Positions 1 to 8,593 are shown, counted from the stretch's first letter. The stretch: 36,336 bases of DNA from an uncultured Mediterraneibacter sp. (GCF_944377805.1 NZ_CALWFZ010000022.1:1-36336); one strand, 5' to 3'. The notes: generated by a model from the sequence alone, not told the origin. Numbers and translations are program-made.

Positions 1-70
1 GATTCAAATATAACACAAAGTGAGCCGGTCCTCGCTTTTTAAATATTCAGTTGTAACACATGTATTGTAA
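1..70. other. Foreign sequence abutting broken spo0A
   Basis: These bases follow the last recognisable spo0A codon and do not encode Spo0A. They are AT-rich and hold short direct repeats: TAACACA at 11-17 and 54-60, and TTGTAA at 51-56 and 65-70, the last one touching the breakpoint. Short repeats at a junction are common at the ends of integrated elements, where they serve as recombinase arm or core sites. No recombinase gene is in view. Identification as an element end is inference. Confidence 0.4.
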
Positions 71-340
71 TCCTACAGCTGTGATCACGATAAAGTACGG
101 ACGTTTATTGACAAAATGATCCTGCCCCACTTTCTCCATTACTGTCAATCCATCCATTTTCGGCATGATCAGATCGAGAAGAACAACATCCGGCTGTCTG
201 TCCTTTATGATCTGACACATCTCCTCGCCATTTTTAGCCTTTCCTACCAGATCAAGATCCTTGTCCGTGCTGATGATCTCGCCCAAAACATCCAGTAATT
301 TCTGATTATCATCAGCGATGGCCACACTCAAATGCTCCAT
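47..340 (-). pseudogene. spo0A: Truncated Spo0A, receiver domain only
   Basis: Spo0A is the phosphorylated master regulator of sporulation. The ATG at 340 follows a strong ribosome binding site (AAAGGAGAG), and residues 1-90 form a recognisable Spo0A receiver: acidic pair D10-D11, phospho-acceptor D56 in LLDLIMP, and T87 in the VITAVG strand. In intact Spo0A that strand continues into GQE and later the conserved lysine and the C-terminal DNA-binding domain. Here, after G90 (codon ending at 71), the reading frame goes into seven unrelated residues and stops at 47. The receiver lacks its last helices and lysine, and the effector domain is absent, so the product cannot act as a transcription factor. 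The gene lies downstream of spoIVB in the usual order. The break could be an inserted mobile element, a skin-like excisable element, a deletion or an assembly join; the other half is not in the window. Confidence 0.88.
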
Positions 341-392
341 TCTCTTCTCTCCTTTAGATTTGATGACCTCTTCCTTAAAACGCCACTCGATT

Positions 393-421
393 ATTATATC
401 CGTGTCAATTCGCAGAATCAA
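393..421 (-). promoter_or_regulatory. Vegetative-type promoter for spo0A
   Basis: Reading the minus strand, TTGATT (421-416) and a perfect TATAAT (398-393) are separated by 17 bases, about 50 bases upstream of the spo0A start. This fits a housekeeping sigma factor promoter. Confidence 0.6.
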
Positions 422-440
422 GGAGATTTTGTAGCACTAA

Positions 441-479
441 TTCGACACAATATTCGACTAATCAGACGATTCGACCTGC
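441..479 (-). promoter_or_regulatory. Three 0A-box-like sites and sigma-H-like promoter
   Basis: The known Spo0A binding core is TGTCGAA. The minus strand shows TGTCGAA at 447-441, AGTCGAA at 459-453 and GGTCGAA at 476-470, all upstream of spo0A and overlapping the end of spoIVB. GCAGGTCGA (479-471) and GTCGAATA (458-451), 12 bases apart, also loosely fit a sigma-H promoter. Bacillus spo0A is known to be controlled by both sigma-H and Spo0A. The boxes are clear; their function is inference. Confidence 0.6.
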
Positions 480-1552
480 TTCAGCATATTTTCAATAAAG
501 ATGCCATATCCTTTTGTCGAATCCTGAACAAACACATGTGTCACCGCTCCGATCAGCTTTCCGTCCTGTATAATAGGGCTTCCGCTCATACCCTGGATAA
601 TTCCTCCGGTTTTCTCAAGCAGTTCAGGATCCGTGATCTGGATGACAAGCCCTTTATTGATCTCCGAGCCCGACGTGTCGATACCTGTCACCTGGATTTC
701 ATAATCCTTCAATTCGTTGTCAATATAGCATCGTATTGTCGCTTTTCCTTTGTGAATGTCGTTTTTTGTCGCTGTCTCAATGGGAACCTTTTCACTGAAC
801 AGTTCATCAATTCTGTCTATTGTTCCGTAAATTCCCGCCTCTGTATTCTTGTCGATACTTCCCAGCACATTATAGTTATTGTACACAATGATCCCTTCCA
901 TTGTTCCGGGAGATCCGCTGTACCCTTTCGTGATGTCCTGAATACTCGTCCGGTATACCCGGCCATTGTCTATAGACATCAGAACACTTGTATCTGTGTC
1001 GTGGATTCCGTGACCCAGCGCTCCGAACCTGCCGTCTCCGGTGAGAAATGTAACCGTTCCCAGTCCCTGTACGTTATCCCTGACCCAGATTCCAAGGCGA
1101 TACCTGCCGGGAGAATATTCTACCGGGTCAATCTCTACATCTACGGTTTCCTCTCCCCGCCGAAGTGTGAGAACCACCTGAGTTCCGTCGATCTCTCCCA
1201 CCGCTTCAAGCAGGTCGGCTTTTCCGGATATTCCCTCATGATTGACCGCTGTAATATAATCTCCTGACCTGACCAGTTCTGCAGCGGGGTCATATTCTTC
1301 GCCGTCAATCCCTTCAATCTCTTCTGTGTTCAACACCATCACGCCGTCCGTTTCCATATAGATTCCAACCGGCATGCCGCCCAGAAGAACCGTGTTATCG
1401 GCCGATGATGAAGTGTTGGCTTCCGCTTCCACAAAAGAAGATTCCCCGTACAGAGGCGGAGAACTCTTTTGCACCGCCGCGGCCACACAGAGCAGACACA
1501 GAAGGCCACAGACAATCACATATCCTGTCCTGTATTTCCGGTTTTCCACCAT
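458..1552 (-). CDS. spoIVB: SpoIVB serine peptidase
   Basis: SpoIVB is the forespore-made peptidase that signals across the inner spore membranes to release pro-sigma-K processing in late sporulation. The 364-residue product has a membrane-spanning N-terminus at about 10-27, a PDZ-like region at about 60-150 and a C-terminal S55 peptidase domain. That domain shows GALGHGIHD (178-185, catalytic His) and GMSGSPIIQDGKLIGAVTHVF (321-341, catalytic Ser), both SpoIVB hallmarks. Length is slightly below the Bacillus protein. The start has a good ribosome binding site (GGAAAGGAAG). It sits between recN and spo0A as in most endospore formers and is separated from recN by a terminator, so it should have its own promoter. 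Confidence 0.95.
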   Translation of the reverse strand: MVENRKYRTGYVIVCGLLCLLCVAAAVQKSSPPLYGESSFVEAEANTSSSADNTVLLGGMPVGIYMETDGVMVLNTEEIEGIDGEEYDPAAELVRSGDYITAVNHEGISGKADLLEAVGEIDGTQVVLTLRRGEETVDVEIDPVEYSPGRYRLGIWVRDNVQGLGTVTFLTGDGRFGALGHGIHDTDTSVLMSIDNGRVYRTSIQDITKGYSGSPGTMEGIIVYNNYNVLGSIDKNTEAGIYGTIDRIDELFSEKVPIETATKNDIHKGKATIRCYIDNELKDYEIQVTGIDTSGSEINKGLVIQITDPELLEKTGGIIQGMSGSPIIQDGKLIGAVTHVFVQDSTKGYGIFIENMLKQVESSD

Positions 1553-1577
1553 ACTTTCACTTCCTTTCCCGATGCTG

Positions 1578-1609
1578 CAAAATCACCGGAAGTGCCAAAA
1601 GGCATATTC
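1578..1609 (-). promoter_or_regulatory. Weak forespore-type promoter candidate before spoIVB
   Basis: GAATA (1609-1605) and GGTGATTTTG (1587-1578), 17 bases apart, loosely resemble sigma-F/sigma-G elements. Bacillus spoIVB uses forespore sigma factors. There are several mismatches, so this is tentative. Confidence 0.25.
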
Positions 1610-1676
1610 CGGGATTGTAAGCGGTCGCCAAGGTCTCGGGCAAGCCCGGACTTTGGCTCGTCGCCATCACAAAAAG

Positions 1677-1705
1677 AAAACGGATACATGCACCGTATCC
1701 GTTTT
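1677..1705 (-). terminator. Rho-independent terminator after recN
   Basis: An 11-base-pair hairpin, AAAACGGATAC with GTATCCGTTTT and a 7-base loop, lies 35 bases downstream of the recN stop. On the minus strand it is followed by a T-rich tract. It closes the nusB-to-recN operon and isolates spoIVB. Confidence 0.85.
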
Positions 1706-1739
1706 TAGTATGTGTGGTTTTCCTGTTTTCACTCTTGTA

Positions 1740-3416
1740 TTATCTTTCACGCATTGCCAGATCTTTCATTTCCCTGGCGCTTTCTATAATATGGTCTGTT
1801 ATTTTGGAACCTCCCAGAATTCGTGAAAGTTCCATGACGGATTCCTCCCGGTCCAAGCGTCGGATCTTTGTATGGACAGATTGATCTTTCGCGCTCTTCT
1901 CAATCACGAAATGAACATCCGCCGCAGCCGCAATCTGGGGAAGGTGAGTAATGGCGATGACCTGTCTGCTCCCGGCAATCAGGTGAAGCTTTTCACTGAC
2001 CTTATCAGCAGTAATACCGGAAATTCCGGCGTCAATCTCATCGAAAATAAGAGTCGGCGTATCTTCCGCGTCCGCCAGCACCGTCTTTACCGCCAGCATG
2101 ATTCTGGAAAGTTCTCCGCCGGAGGCCACATTGGCCAGCGACTTTAACGGTTCCCCTGGATTAACGGCCAGATAAAACTCAGCCTCATCACTCCCGTTTG
2201 CACTGTAGATACCGGTATCTTTCACCCGAAGCTCAATCCTTGTATCAAGAAAGTTCAGCTCTGCCATCTGTTTTCGGATCTCATCCGCAAACACTTTCGC
2301 GTATCTCCGTCGAATTCCGCTCAAGTTCTCTGAAACTTTTTTCGCTTTTGATTCAGCCTCTCTTTTCTTTTCCTGCAATTCCTTTATATAGGCGTCGTAA
2401 TCATTTAACGCTTCTATTCTGCCCTTTTTTTCCTCACAGTATTCCAAAATATCAGGAATTGTTTTTCCATATTTTGCCTTTAAATGATTGATAAGATTCA
2501 GTCTGTCCTCAGTCTGCCTGAACTCATCCTCAGAAAATTCAAAACTTTTCGCATATTCCGACAGTTCACGGTTAAAGTCATTTAAAAGGCTGTCCGCATC
2601 CAGAAGCTGACTGTAGAGTTCGGCGGCCTGACTGTCAAACTCCGAAATCTCCTGAAAAGCGCGGATGGCTCGGGTCAGACAATCGCTCGCGTTGGCGGTG
2701 GAATCCTCAGATGTATACCGGTATGTTTCCGCAACCGCCTCAGTGATCTTACGGCTCTCGGTCATCCTGCGGTACAGCTGCTCCAGTTCGTCATCCTCCC
2801 CCTCTGTAAGTGCAGCGTCCTCAATCTCACTGACCTCAAATTCAGCCAGAGAAAGCTCTCTTCTTCTGCTCTCGTCATCCAGCGTAGACTCTTTAAGCAG
2901 ACGCTCTGTTTTCTGGAGCTCGCGGTAAGCATCCGCCATCTCCGCTCTCACAGGACTTACTTCTTCCCCCGCAAAGAGATCCAGAAGCGCAAGATGATTC
3001 CTGCGGTTAAGAAGTGTCTGATTGTCATGCTGTCCGTGGATGTCGATCAGAAGACCGGCTGCTTCTTTGAGCGTTCCCATGCTGACGGACTCCCCGTTGA
3101 TCCTGCTGATGCTGCGCCCTTCCATAAGCTTACGGCTCAGGGTAATCATTCCGTTTTCCGGAAATATTTCCAGCGCCTCGAGCTTTTTTATGATACCGGA
3201 CTCTTCCACGGAAAAGGTGAGTTCCACCAGTCCGCTCTGCGCTCCGTTTCTTAACATGTCCGCGCTGTATCTCCCGCCCAGGGCAAGATTAACTGAGCCC
3301 ATAAGGATAGATTTTCCGGCTCCTGTTTCACCGGTCAGTATGTTGAGGCCTTCTCCGAAGTCAACTTCCGATTCCTCGATTAAAGCAAGGTTTTTTACAT
3401 GAAGATTTACTAACAT
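1740..3416 (-). CDS. recN: DNA repair protein RecN
   Basis: RecN is an SMC-like ATPase that acts early at double-strand breaks. The 558-residue protein has the full architecture: an N-terminal AAA half with Walker A GETGAGKS (29-36), long charged coiled-coil arms from about 150 to 370, then the ABC signature ASGGELSR (431-438), Walker B TLIFDEIDAG (455-464) and the ITHLPQIAAAAD segment. Length matches the family. It lies nine bases downstream of argR in the same order as in Bacillus and is the last gene before the terminator at 1677-1705. Confidence 0.97.
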   Translation of the reverse strand: MLVNLHVKNLALIEESEVDFGEGLNILTGETGAGKSILMGSVNLALGGRYSADMLRNGAQSGLVELTFSVEESGIIKKLEALEIFPENGMITLSRKLMEGRSISRINGESVSMGTLKEAAGLLIDIHGQHDNQTLLNRRNHLALLDLFAGEEVSPVRAEMADAYRELQKTERLLKESTLDDESRRRELSLAEFEVSEIEDAALTEGEDDELEQLYRRMTESRKITEAVAETYRYTSEDSTANASDCLTRAIRAFQEISEFDSQAAELYSQLLDADSLLNDFNRELSEYAKSFEFSEDEFRQTEDRLNLINHLKAKYGKTIPDILEYCEEKKGRIEALNDYDAYIKELQEKKREAESKAKKVSENLSGIRRRYAKVFADEIRKQMAELNFLDTRIELRVKDTGIYSANGSDEAEFYLAVNPGEPLKSLANVASGGELSRIMLAVKTVLADAEDTPTLIFDEIDAGISGITADKVSEKLHLIAGSRQVIAITHLPQIAAAADVHFVIEKSAKDQSVHTKIRRLDREESVMELSRILGGSKITDHIIESAREMKDLAMRER

Positions 3417-3425
3417 ATTTTTTCC

Positions 3426-3884
3426 CTACATTTTCTTTGCTACAATCTTTCTGATCTTCTCCATTACAGCAGACGTGTCCGCGACAGTACGGATCGCGCA
3501 CATAATCGTATCGTCTCCCGCGATGCATCCTACAACCTCATTCCACTTCATGGCGTCCACGGCAGCCGCGACAGCCATAGCCATACCGGACACAGTCTTA
3601 ATAACCAGAATGTTCTGCGCCATATCCATCGAGACATATCCGTCTCTGAGCACCCTTATATACTTTTCATTAAGTTCCGGTTCTTCCTGTCTGTGAATTA
3701 CATATTTCTGCCTGCCGCCACTGACAGATACTTTCGTGAGTTTCAGATCGCGTATATCTCTTGAGACTGTAGCCTGCGTCACTTTAAATCCGGCCCGGTT
3801 GAGATATTCCGCCAGTTCTTCCTGTGTCTCAATGTCATACTGACTTATCAGTTCAATGATTTTTGCGTGTCTGCTGACTTTCAT
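3426..3884 (-). CDS. argR: Arginine repressor ArgR/AhrC
   Basis: This is the arginine-responsive repressor and activator of arginine metabolism. The 152-residue protein has the N-terminal winged helix with the recognition motif ATVSRDIRDLKL (38-49) and the C-terminal hexamerisation and arginine-binding domain with GCIAGDDTIM (119-128), where the GDD aspartates contact arginine. Length is typical. It sits between nadK (four-base gap) and recN, the same neighbourhood as ahrC in Bacillus, so it is probably made as part of the long operon rather than from its own promoter. Confidence 0.97.
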   Translation of the reverse strand: MKVSRHAKIIELISQYDIETQEELAEYLNRAGFKVTQATVSRDIRDLKLTKVSVSGGRQKYVIHRQEEPELNEKYIRVLRDGYVSMDMAQNILVIKTVSGMAMAVAAAVDAMKWNEVVGCIAGDDTIMCAIRTVADTSAVMEKIRKIVAKKM

Positions 3885-3888
3885 TCTC

Positions 3889-4722
3889 TTAATTTCCTTT
3901 CATCTTCTTGCGCATCGTCTTCATGAAACTCTCACTGCTCAGTTTGACGAGGCGGGCTGTCTGTTCCGCCCTCCGGATGACAACCCTTTCACCTGTTACA
4001 AGAGTCGTCTGTTCCGCGCCGTCAAAGCACAGCGATACCTGTTCTTTTCTTCCATATCTGCCCTCACAGATCTCCACTTCAATCGTGTCATCCGCGGAAA
4101 GTACGACGCTGCTTGTATTCAGCGCATGGGAGCAGATCGGCGTAATCACAATCATCTGAGCTGTAGGCTCCACGATCGGGCCGCCTGCCGATAAATTATA
4201 TCCCGTACTTCCTGTCGGAGTCGACAGGATCACCCCGTCCGCATGATACGTATTCAGCAGAATGCCGTTTACATAGATATGAAAGCTTACAATGCGTACT
4301 TTGCCTTCTCTTGCCAGTACAATATCATTTATCGCAATGTCTCTTCCTGTGTCCTGAAAACGCCCTTCCAGCATCATGCGCTCCTCAATATCAGGAGTTT
4401 CCTCAAAAAGTCTCTCAAGAGCTCTCCGGTAATCTTTCAGCTCGACATCCGCCAGGTATCCCAATGTGCCCAGGTTGATTCCCAGAAGCGGAAGATTGTT
4501 TTTTCCCAGGTCGCGCACCGCGCGGATCAGCGTCCCGTCTCCCCCGAGCACCAGACCGCATTGAACGTCCTTTGGTACAGTTCCTGGTATAATATGCCCC
4601 TCACGGTCCTTTTCTGAGACGTAACAGACCTTCCCCCTGCTCTCTATATAACGGCGTATCTCATTAGTAATCGCATAGTCTTTGTCCTTGAGTTTATTCG
4701 GAATGATATAAAAGCAGTCCAT
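3889..4722 (-). CDS. nadK: NAD kinase
   Basis: NAD kinase phosphorylates NAD to NADP, using ATP or polyphosphate. The 277-residue protein has the family GGDGT motif (60-64) with the nearby LGINLGTLGYLAD block, the NE/D-type segment INDIVLAREG (131-140), and the NAD-binding signature STPTGSTGYNLSAGGP (167-182). It is cytoplasmic, of typical length, and placed between tlyA and argR in the operon. A ribosome binding site (AGAGGTG-like) precedes the ATG. Confidence 0.96.
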   Translation of the reverse strand: MDCFYIIPNKLKDKDYAITNEIRRYIESRGKVCYVSEKDREGHIIPGTVPKDVQCGLVLGGDGTLIRAVRDLGKNNLPLLGINLGTLGYLADVELKDYRRALERLFEETPDIEERMMLEGRFQDTGRDIAINDIVLAREGKVRIVSFHIYVNGILLNTYHADGVILSTPTGSTGYNLSAGGPIVEPTAQMIVITPICSHALNTSSVVLSADDTIEVEICEGRYGRKEQVSLCFDGAEQTTLVTGERVVIRRAEQTARLVKLSSESFMKTMRKKMKGN

Positions 4723-4739
4723 CTCACACCTCTTGCGGT

Positions 4740-5546
4740 TTATTTCGTCAGTGTCTCAAACGCCCGGTCTACCACAGCTGCAGGGTCAAGTCCGCGGTTC
4801 TCCCCGTGCTCTTTGAGGCTTTTTTTCAAGTGAATCAGATATTCGATATTTCCCTCGGGACCGCGGATCGGAGAAAAGTCAAGATCGCACAGGTCAAACC
4901 CGATCGACATGGCAAAATCCATCACTTTTACAATCACTTCTCTGTGGGTGCTTCTCTCCCTGACTACGCCCTTTTTCCCGACTTTCTCACGTCCCGCCTC
5001 AAACTGCGGTTTGATCAGCGCCACGATCTCTCCCCGGTCTCTAAGATAATCACGGATCGGGCCGAGCACTTTTGTAAGCGAGATAAAAGAGACGTCGATT
5101 GAAGAAAAGTCGATCGGTTCCCCAATATCTTCCGGCCGGACATAACGGATATTGGTCTTCTCCATACAGACGACCCTGGGATCATTGCGAAGTTTCCAGT
5201 CGAGCTGGCCCCGCCCCACATCGATGGCAAACACTTTCTTTGCCCCGTTCTGAAGCATACAGTCTGTAAATCCCCCTGTGGAGGATCCTACATCCGTACA
5301 GATTTTATCCCGGACCGTAACGTCAAAATGAGCCAGCGCTTTTTCAAGTTTTAATCCGCCTCTGCTTACATAGGGAAGAGAATGTCCCCGTATCTCTATG
5401 GTCACATCTTCCGGAAAAGTACTTCCGGCCTTATCCTCCCGCTGTCCGTCAACAAAAACATTGCCCGCCATAATCACGGCTTTCGCCTTTTCCCTGGACT
5501 CGGTAAGGTTCCGCTTAACGAGCATTACATCTAAACGTTCCTTCAT
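4740..5546 (-). CDS. tlyA: TlyA-family rRNA 2'-O-methyltransferase
   Basis: TlyA enzymes methylate the 2'-hydroxyl of cytidines in 16S and 23S rRNA. The 268-residue protein starts with an S4 RNA-binding domain (about 1-60, beginning ERLDVMLVKRNLTESREKA) followed by a Rossmann methyltransferase domain with the SAM motif DVGSSTGGFTD (85-95) and AIDVGRGQLDWKLR (107-120). The same family has been called hemolysin, but the rRNA methylase role is the supported one. It follows dxs by four bases, as yqxC does in Bacillus. Confidence 0.93.
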   Translation of the reverse strand: MKERLDVMLVKRNLTESREKAKAVIMAGNVFVDGQREDKAGSTFPEDVTIEIRGHSLPYVSRGGLKLEKALAHFDVTVRDKICTDVGSSTGGFTDCMLQNGAKKVFAIDVGRGQLDWKLRNDPRVVCMEKTNIRYVRPEDIGEPIDFSSIDVSFISLTKVLGPIRDYLRDRGEIVALIKPQFEAGREKVGKKGVVRERSTHREVIVKVMDFAMSIGFDLCDLDFSPIRGPEGNIEYLIHLKKSLKEHGENRGLDPAAVVDRAFETLTK

Positions 5547-5550
5547 GTTG

Positions 5551-7422
5551 TCATCCTTTAATCATCAAATAATCTGCAATCACCTGTTTTACAATCGTAT
5601 CGCAATCCAGGCCGACTTCCTTTCTCAGAAGTTCCACATTGCCGTGCTCCACATAATCGTCCGAGATACCGATATTGCGTACACGCACGTCCAGAGCCGC
5701 CCTGAAGACATAGTCCATCACCTGCTCGCCGAATCCCCCTGTCAGCACATTTTCTTCGATCGTCACAAAGAGACTGTGATCCTTTGCGAGAGTTTCTAAA
5801 AGCCGGGTATCGAGGGGTTTGACAAACCTTGCGTTGATCAGACTGCAGCTGTAGCCGGTTTCCTTTAATTTATTTCGGACCTTTTCGGACAGTTCTGCCA
5901 TGTGGCCTACAAAAATCACAGCAATATCTTCTTCCTCATAAAGCACTTCGCCCTTCCCGTATTCAATCGGGGCTCTGAATTCCTTCATTCCCTCATAGGC
6001 TTCTCCGCGAGGATAGCGAAGCGCAATCGGATACTGAAAATCAACGGCAAATCTGACCATATCAGCCATCTCCCAGCGGTTTTTCGGAGAAATGACGGTC
6101 ATATTCGGTATCGTCGACAGATAGGACAAATCAAAAACTCCCTGGTGAGTCTCGCCGTCGCTTCCGACCAGCCCCGCCCGGTCAACCGCGATCACTACCG
6201 GCAGATTCTGCAGACAGACATCGTGTAAAGTCTGGTCATAAGCCCTCTGCAGAAATGAGGAATATACGGCAAATACCGGTTTCATTCCCCCCGCCGCCAG
6301 CCCCGCGGCAAAAGTCATCGCATGTTCTTCGGCAATTCCCACATCAAAAAATCGCTGTGGGAAATGGCGGGCAAAAGAAGCCAGCCCTGTACCGTCTTCC
6401 ATAGCAGCGGTAATGGCCACAACCTTCTCATCCTTCTTACCGATGTCAGTCAGTACTTTCGCAAACACCTGAGTATAACTGTCAGTTCCTCCGGACTCTT
6501 TTGGCTCACCGGTCTTAATGTCAAAAGGTACTGTTCCGTGAAAACGGGCCGGATTTTCCTCAGCCGGCGGATAGCCTTTGCCTTTTTGGGTAATCACATG
6601 TACAAGCACTGCGTGGTCCACGCGCTTTGCCTCATGAAACACTTTTAAAAGCTTGTGTATATCATGCCCGTCTACCGGACCGAGGTAAGTAATATCCATA
6701 TCCTCAAAAAACATTCCCGGCACAAAAAGCTGTTTAATGCCGCTTTTTGTCTTTCTGAGCTGATTGAGAATCCGGCTGCCCTGCCCCGGAATTTTTCTGA
6801 GCGTATCCTCCACGCCCCGCTTTATATCCGTGTAAGCCTGAGCGGTACGCAGACCGTTTAAATATTTGGACATTCCGCCTACATTCTCGGAGATGGACAT
6901 ATTATTATCGTTGAGGACGATAATAAAATTGCTCTTCAGTCGTGAAGCGTTGTTCAGCGCTTCATATGCCATCCCACCTGTCAGCGAGCCGTCACCTATC
7001 ACAGATACTACGTTGTGATTCTCTCCTGAAAGTTCACGCGCCGCCACATATCCGAGTCCTGCCGAAATAGAGGTGGAACTGTGGCCGGTATCAAAGGCGT
7101 CACAGTCACTTTCTTTTCTCTTTGGAAATCCGCTCATCCCTCCGTATTTCCTTAATTTATCGAATCCGTCCTTCCTTCCGGTCAGAAGCTTGTGCGTATA
7201 AGACTGATGCCCTACATCCCAGATCAGCTTATCCTGAGGGAAGTTCAGTGTCAGATGCAGTGCCATCGTAAGCTCGACTACGCCGAGGTTTGAGGCAAGG
7301 TGCCCGCCTGTCTGGCTGATTTTGTTGATCAGAAAATGGCGGATCTCCCCGGCAAGTTCACAAAGCTGCTCATCATTTAGTTTTTTTATATCATTCTCTT
7401 TTCGGATCATCTCAAGTACCAT
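5551..7422 (-). CDS. dxs: 1-deoxy-D-xylulose-5-phosphate synthase
   Basis: Dxs condenses pyruvate and glyceraldehyde-3-phosphate in a thiamine-diphosphate-dependent step, the entry to the MEP isoprenoid pathway. The 623-residue protein has GGHLASNLGVVELT (39-52), the thiamine-binding stretch VIGDGSLTGGMAYEALNNA (141-159) ending at NDNNMSIS (171-178), and a transketolase pyrimidine domain with DVGIAEEHAMTFAAGLA, which holds the catalytic glutamate. Length is normal. The adjacent ispA makes prenyl diphosphates from the products of this pathway. Confidence 0.97.
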   Translation of the reverse strand: MVLEMIRKENDIKKLNDEQLCELAGEIRHFLINKISQTGGHLASNLGVVELTMALHLTLNFPQDKLIWDVGHQSYTHKLLTGRKDGFDKLRKYGGMSGFPKRKESDCDAFDTGHSSTSISAGLGYVAARELSGENHNVVSVIGDGSLTGGMAYEALNNASRLKSNFIIVLNDNNMSISENVGGMSKYLNGLRTAQAYTDIKRGVEDTLRKIPGQGSRILNQLRKTKSGIKQLFVPGMFFEDMDITYLGPVDGHDIHKLLKVFHEAKRVDHAVLVHVITQKGKGYPPAEENPARFHGTVPFDIKTGEPKESGGTDSYTQVFAKVLTDIGKKDEKVVAITAAMEDGTGLASFARHFPQRFFDVGIAEEHAMTFAAGLAAGGMKPVFAVYSSFLQRAYDQTLHDVCLQNLPVVIAVDRAGLVGSDGETHQGVFDLSYLSTIPNMTVISPKNRWEMADMVRFAVDFQYPIALRYPRGEAYEGMKEFRAPIEYGKGEVLYEEEDIAVIFVGHMAELSEKVRNKLKETGYSCSLINARFVKPLDTRLLETLAKDHSLFVTIEENVLTGGFGEQVMDYVFRAALDVRVRNIGISDDYVEHGNVELLRKEVGLDCDTIVKQVIADYLMIKG

Positions 7423-7455
7423 AACGATCCCCTCGTCTTTCCTTCTTATTGCCGC

Positions 7456-8346
7456 TTATTTTTCGCGGTATATCAGCCACTTGAACAACGCTTCAAGATA
7501 GTCGCTGTCACGGCCGGTATCTCTCAGCAGACCGATGGCCTCCTCTGTCAGCCGTGCCACTTCATTTCCTGACTCTTCAAGCCCTTTCCAAGTCACATAC
7601 GTCGTTTTTTCATTTTTTTCATCACTGTGCACAGGCTTTCCAAGTGTCTCCGCCGTACCTGTCACATCCAGAATATCATCCTGAATCTGAAATGCCAGCC
7701 CTACTTTGCGCGCGATCTGCTCCATCTGTGCCGTCTCATCGGCAGTGGCTCCGGCAAGAACCGCTCCTGCCATAACGGAAGCCTCAATGAGCGCGCCGGT
7801 CTTCAGTCTGTAGATAAAGTCCAGCATATCCCCTGATATTTTCTGACCGGATTCTCTGACGTCCACTACCTGTCCGCCGATCATACCGTAGATTCCGGAT
7901 TTTTCTGCCATAATCTTCATAGCCTGCCCGATCCGGGCGCTTGCGTCCGGCTCCAGCTCAAAAGTTTTACACGCAGTCTCAAACGCGTAATTTAACAGAG
8001 CGTCTCCCGCCAGAATCCCCATATCTTCTCCATAGACTACATGGGTAGTTTTTCTCCCACGGCGGTAATCATCATCGTCCATAGCCGGCAGATCGTCATG
8101 CACAAGTGAGTATGTGTGAATCATCTCAATCGCAGCCGCGAAAGGCTCGATGATTCTCCCTTTTCCACCGAAGAGACGGAAAGACTCCAGCATCAGCATG
8201 GGCCTGAGCCGCTTACCCCCTGCCATCAGACTGTATTCCATCGCTTCCATGATAACCTTCTGATAACCTCCCCCAGCGGGAAGAAACCGTCTCAAAATAT
8301 TTTCTATCTCTTTTATACGTTTTTCATATTCTTCATTAAAATTCAT
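7456..8346 (-). CDS. ispA: Farnesyl/geranyl diphosphate synthase
   Basis: This trans-prenyltransferase builds geranyl and farnesyl diphosphate from IPP and DMAPP. The chosen ATG at 8346 follows GGAGAG and gives 296 residues beginning MNFNEEYEKRIKEIE; an upstream extension in the same frame has no support. The first aspartate-rich motif is DDLPAMD (84-90), the second is DDILD (223-227), and GGKRLRPML (43-51) is the IPP-binding region. The start overlaps the last codons of xseB by 11 bases, which suggests translational coupling. Chain-length specificity cannot be fixed by eye. Confidence 0.95.
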   Translation of the reverse strand: MNFNEEYEKRIKEIENILRRFLPAGGGYQKVIMEAMEYSLMAGGKRLRPMLMLESFRLFGGKGRIIEPFAAAIEMIHTYSLVHDDLPAMDDDDYRRGRKTTHVVYGEDMGILAGDALLNYAFETACKTFELEPDASARIGQAMKIMAEKSGIYGMIGGQVVDVRESGQKISGDMLDFIYRLKTGALIEASVMAGAVLAGATADETAQMEQIARKVGLAFQIQDDILDVTGTAETLGKPVHSDEKNEKTTYVTWKGLEESGNEVARLTEEAIGLLRDTGRDSDYLEALFKWLIYREK

Positions 8347-8593
8347 GTGTCTCTCCATTTTCATCCAGCACAAGAACCTTCTTTTCAACGGTATCGATCG
8401 TCGAATTACACTTTTTCAAAAGCCCCATTCCTCTGTTGTACAGCTCAAAAGACTCTTCCAGTGTCACGTCGCTTTCCTCCATTTTGGAGATAACCTGTTC
8501 GAGATCCCGGAACATCGCTTCAAGATCTTCCGGCGCCTCTTTCTTGTCTGTATCAGTTATCAACTCTTCCGAAGTCTTCTTCTCTTCCACCAT
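8336..8593 (-). CDS. xseB: Exodeoxyribonuclease VII small subunit
   Basis: XseB is the small helical subunit of exonuclease VII, several copies of which wrap the XseA arm. The 85-residue protein contains the family core LEAMFRDLEQVISKMEESDVTLEESFELYNRGMGL at about 24-58. Its start has a strong ribosome binding site (AAGGAGGA) and lies inside the 3' end of xseA, overlapping by 41 bases. The first 20 or so residues are charged and poorly conserved. Confidence 0.94.
   Translation of the reverse strand: MVEEKKTSEELITDTDKKEAPEDLEAMFRDLEQVISKMEESDVTLEESFELYNRGMGLLKKCNSTIDTVEKKVLVLDENGETHEF

Noticed and set aside
332-1267. 311-residue plus-strand open frame
   Set aside because: It lies entirely opposite spoIVB, which has diagnostic motifs; no ribosome binding site and no recognisable domain.
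4740-5546. Hemolysin annotation for the TlyA-family protein
   Set aside because: S4 plus methyltransferase domains point to rRNA methylation; no toxin feature is present.
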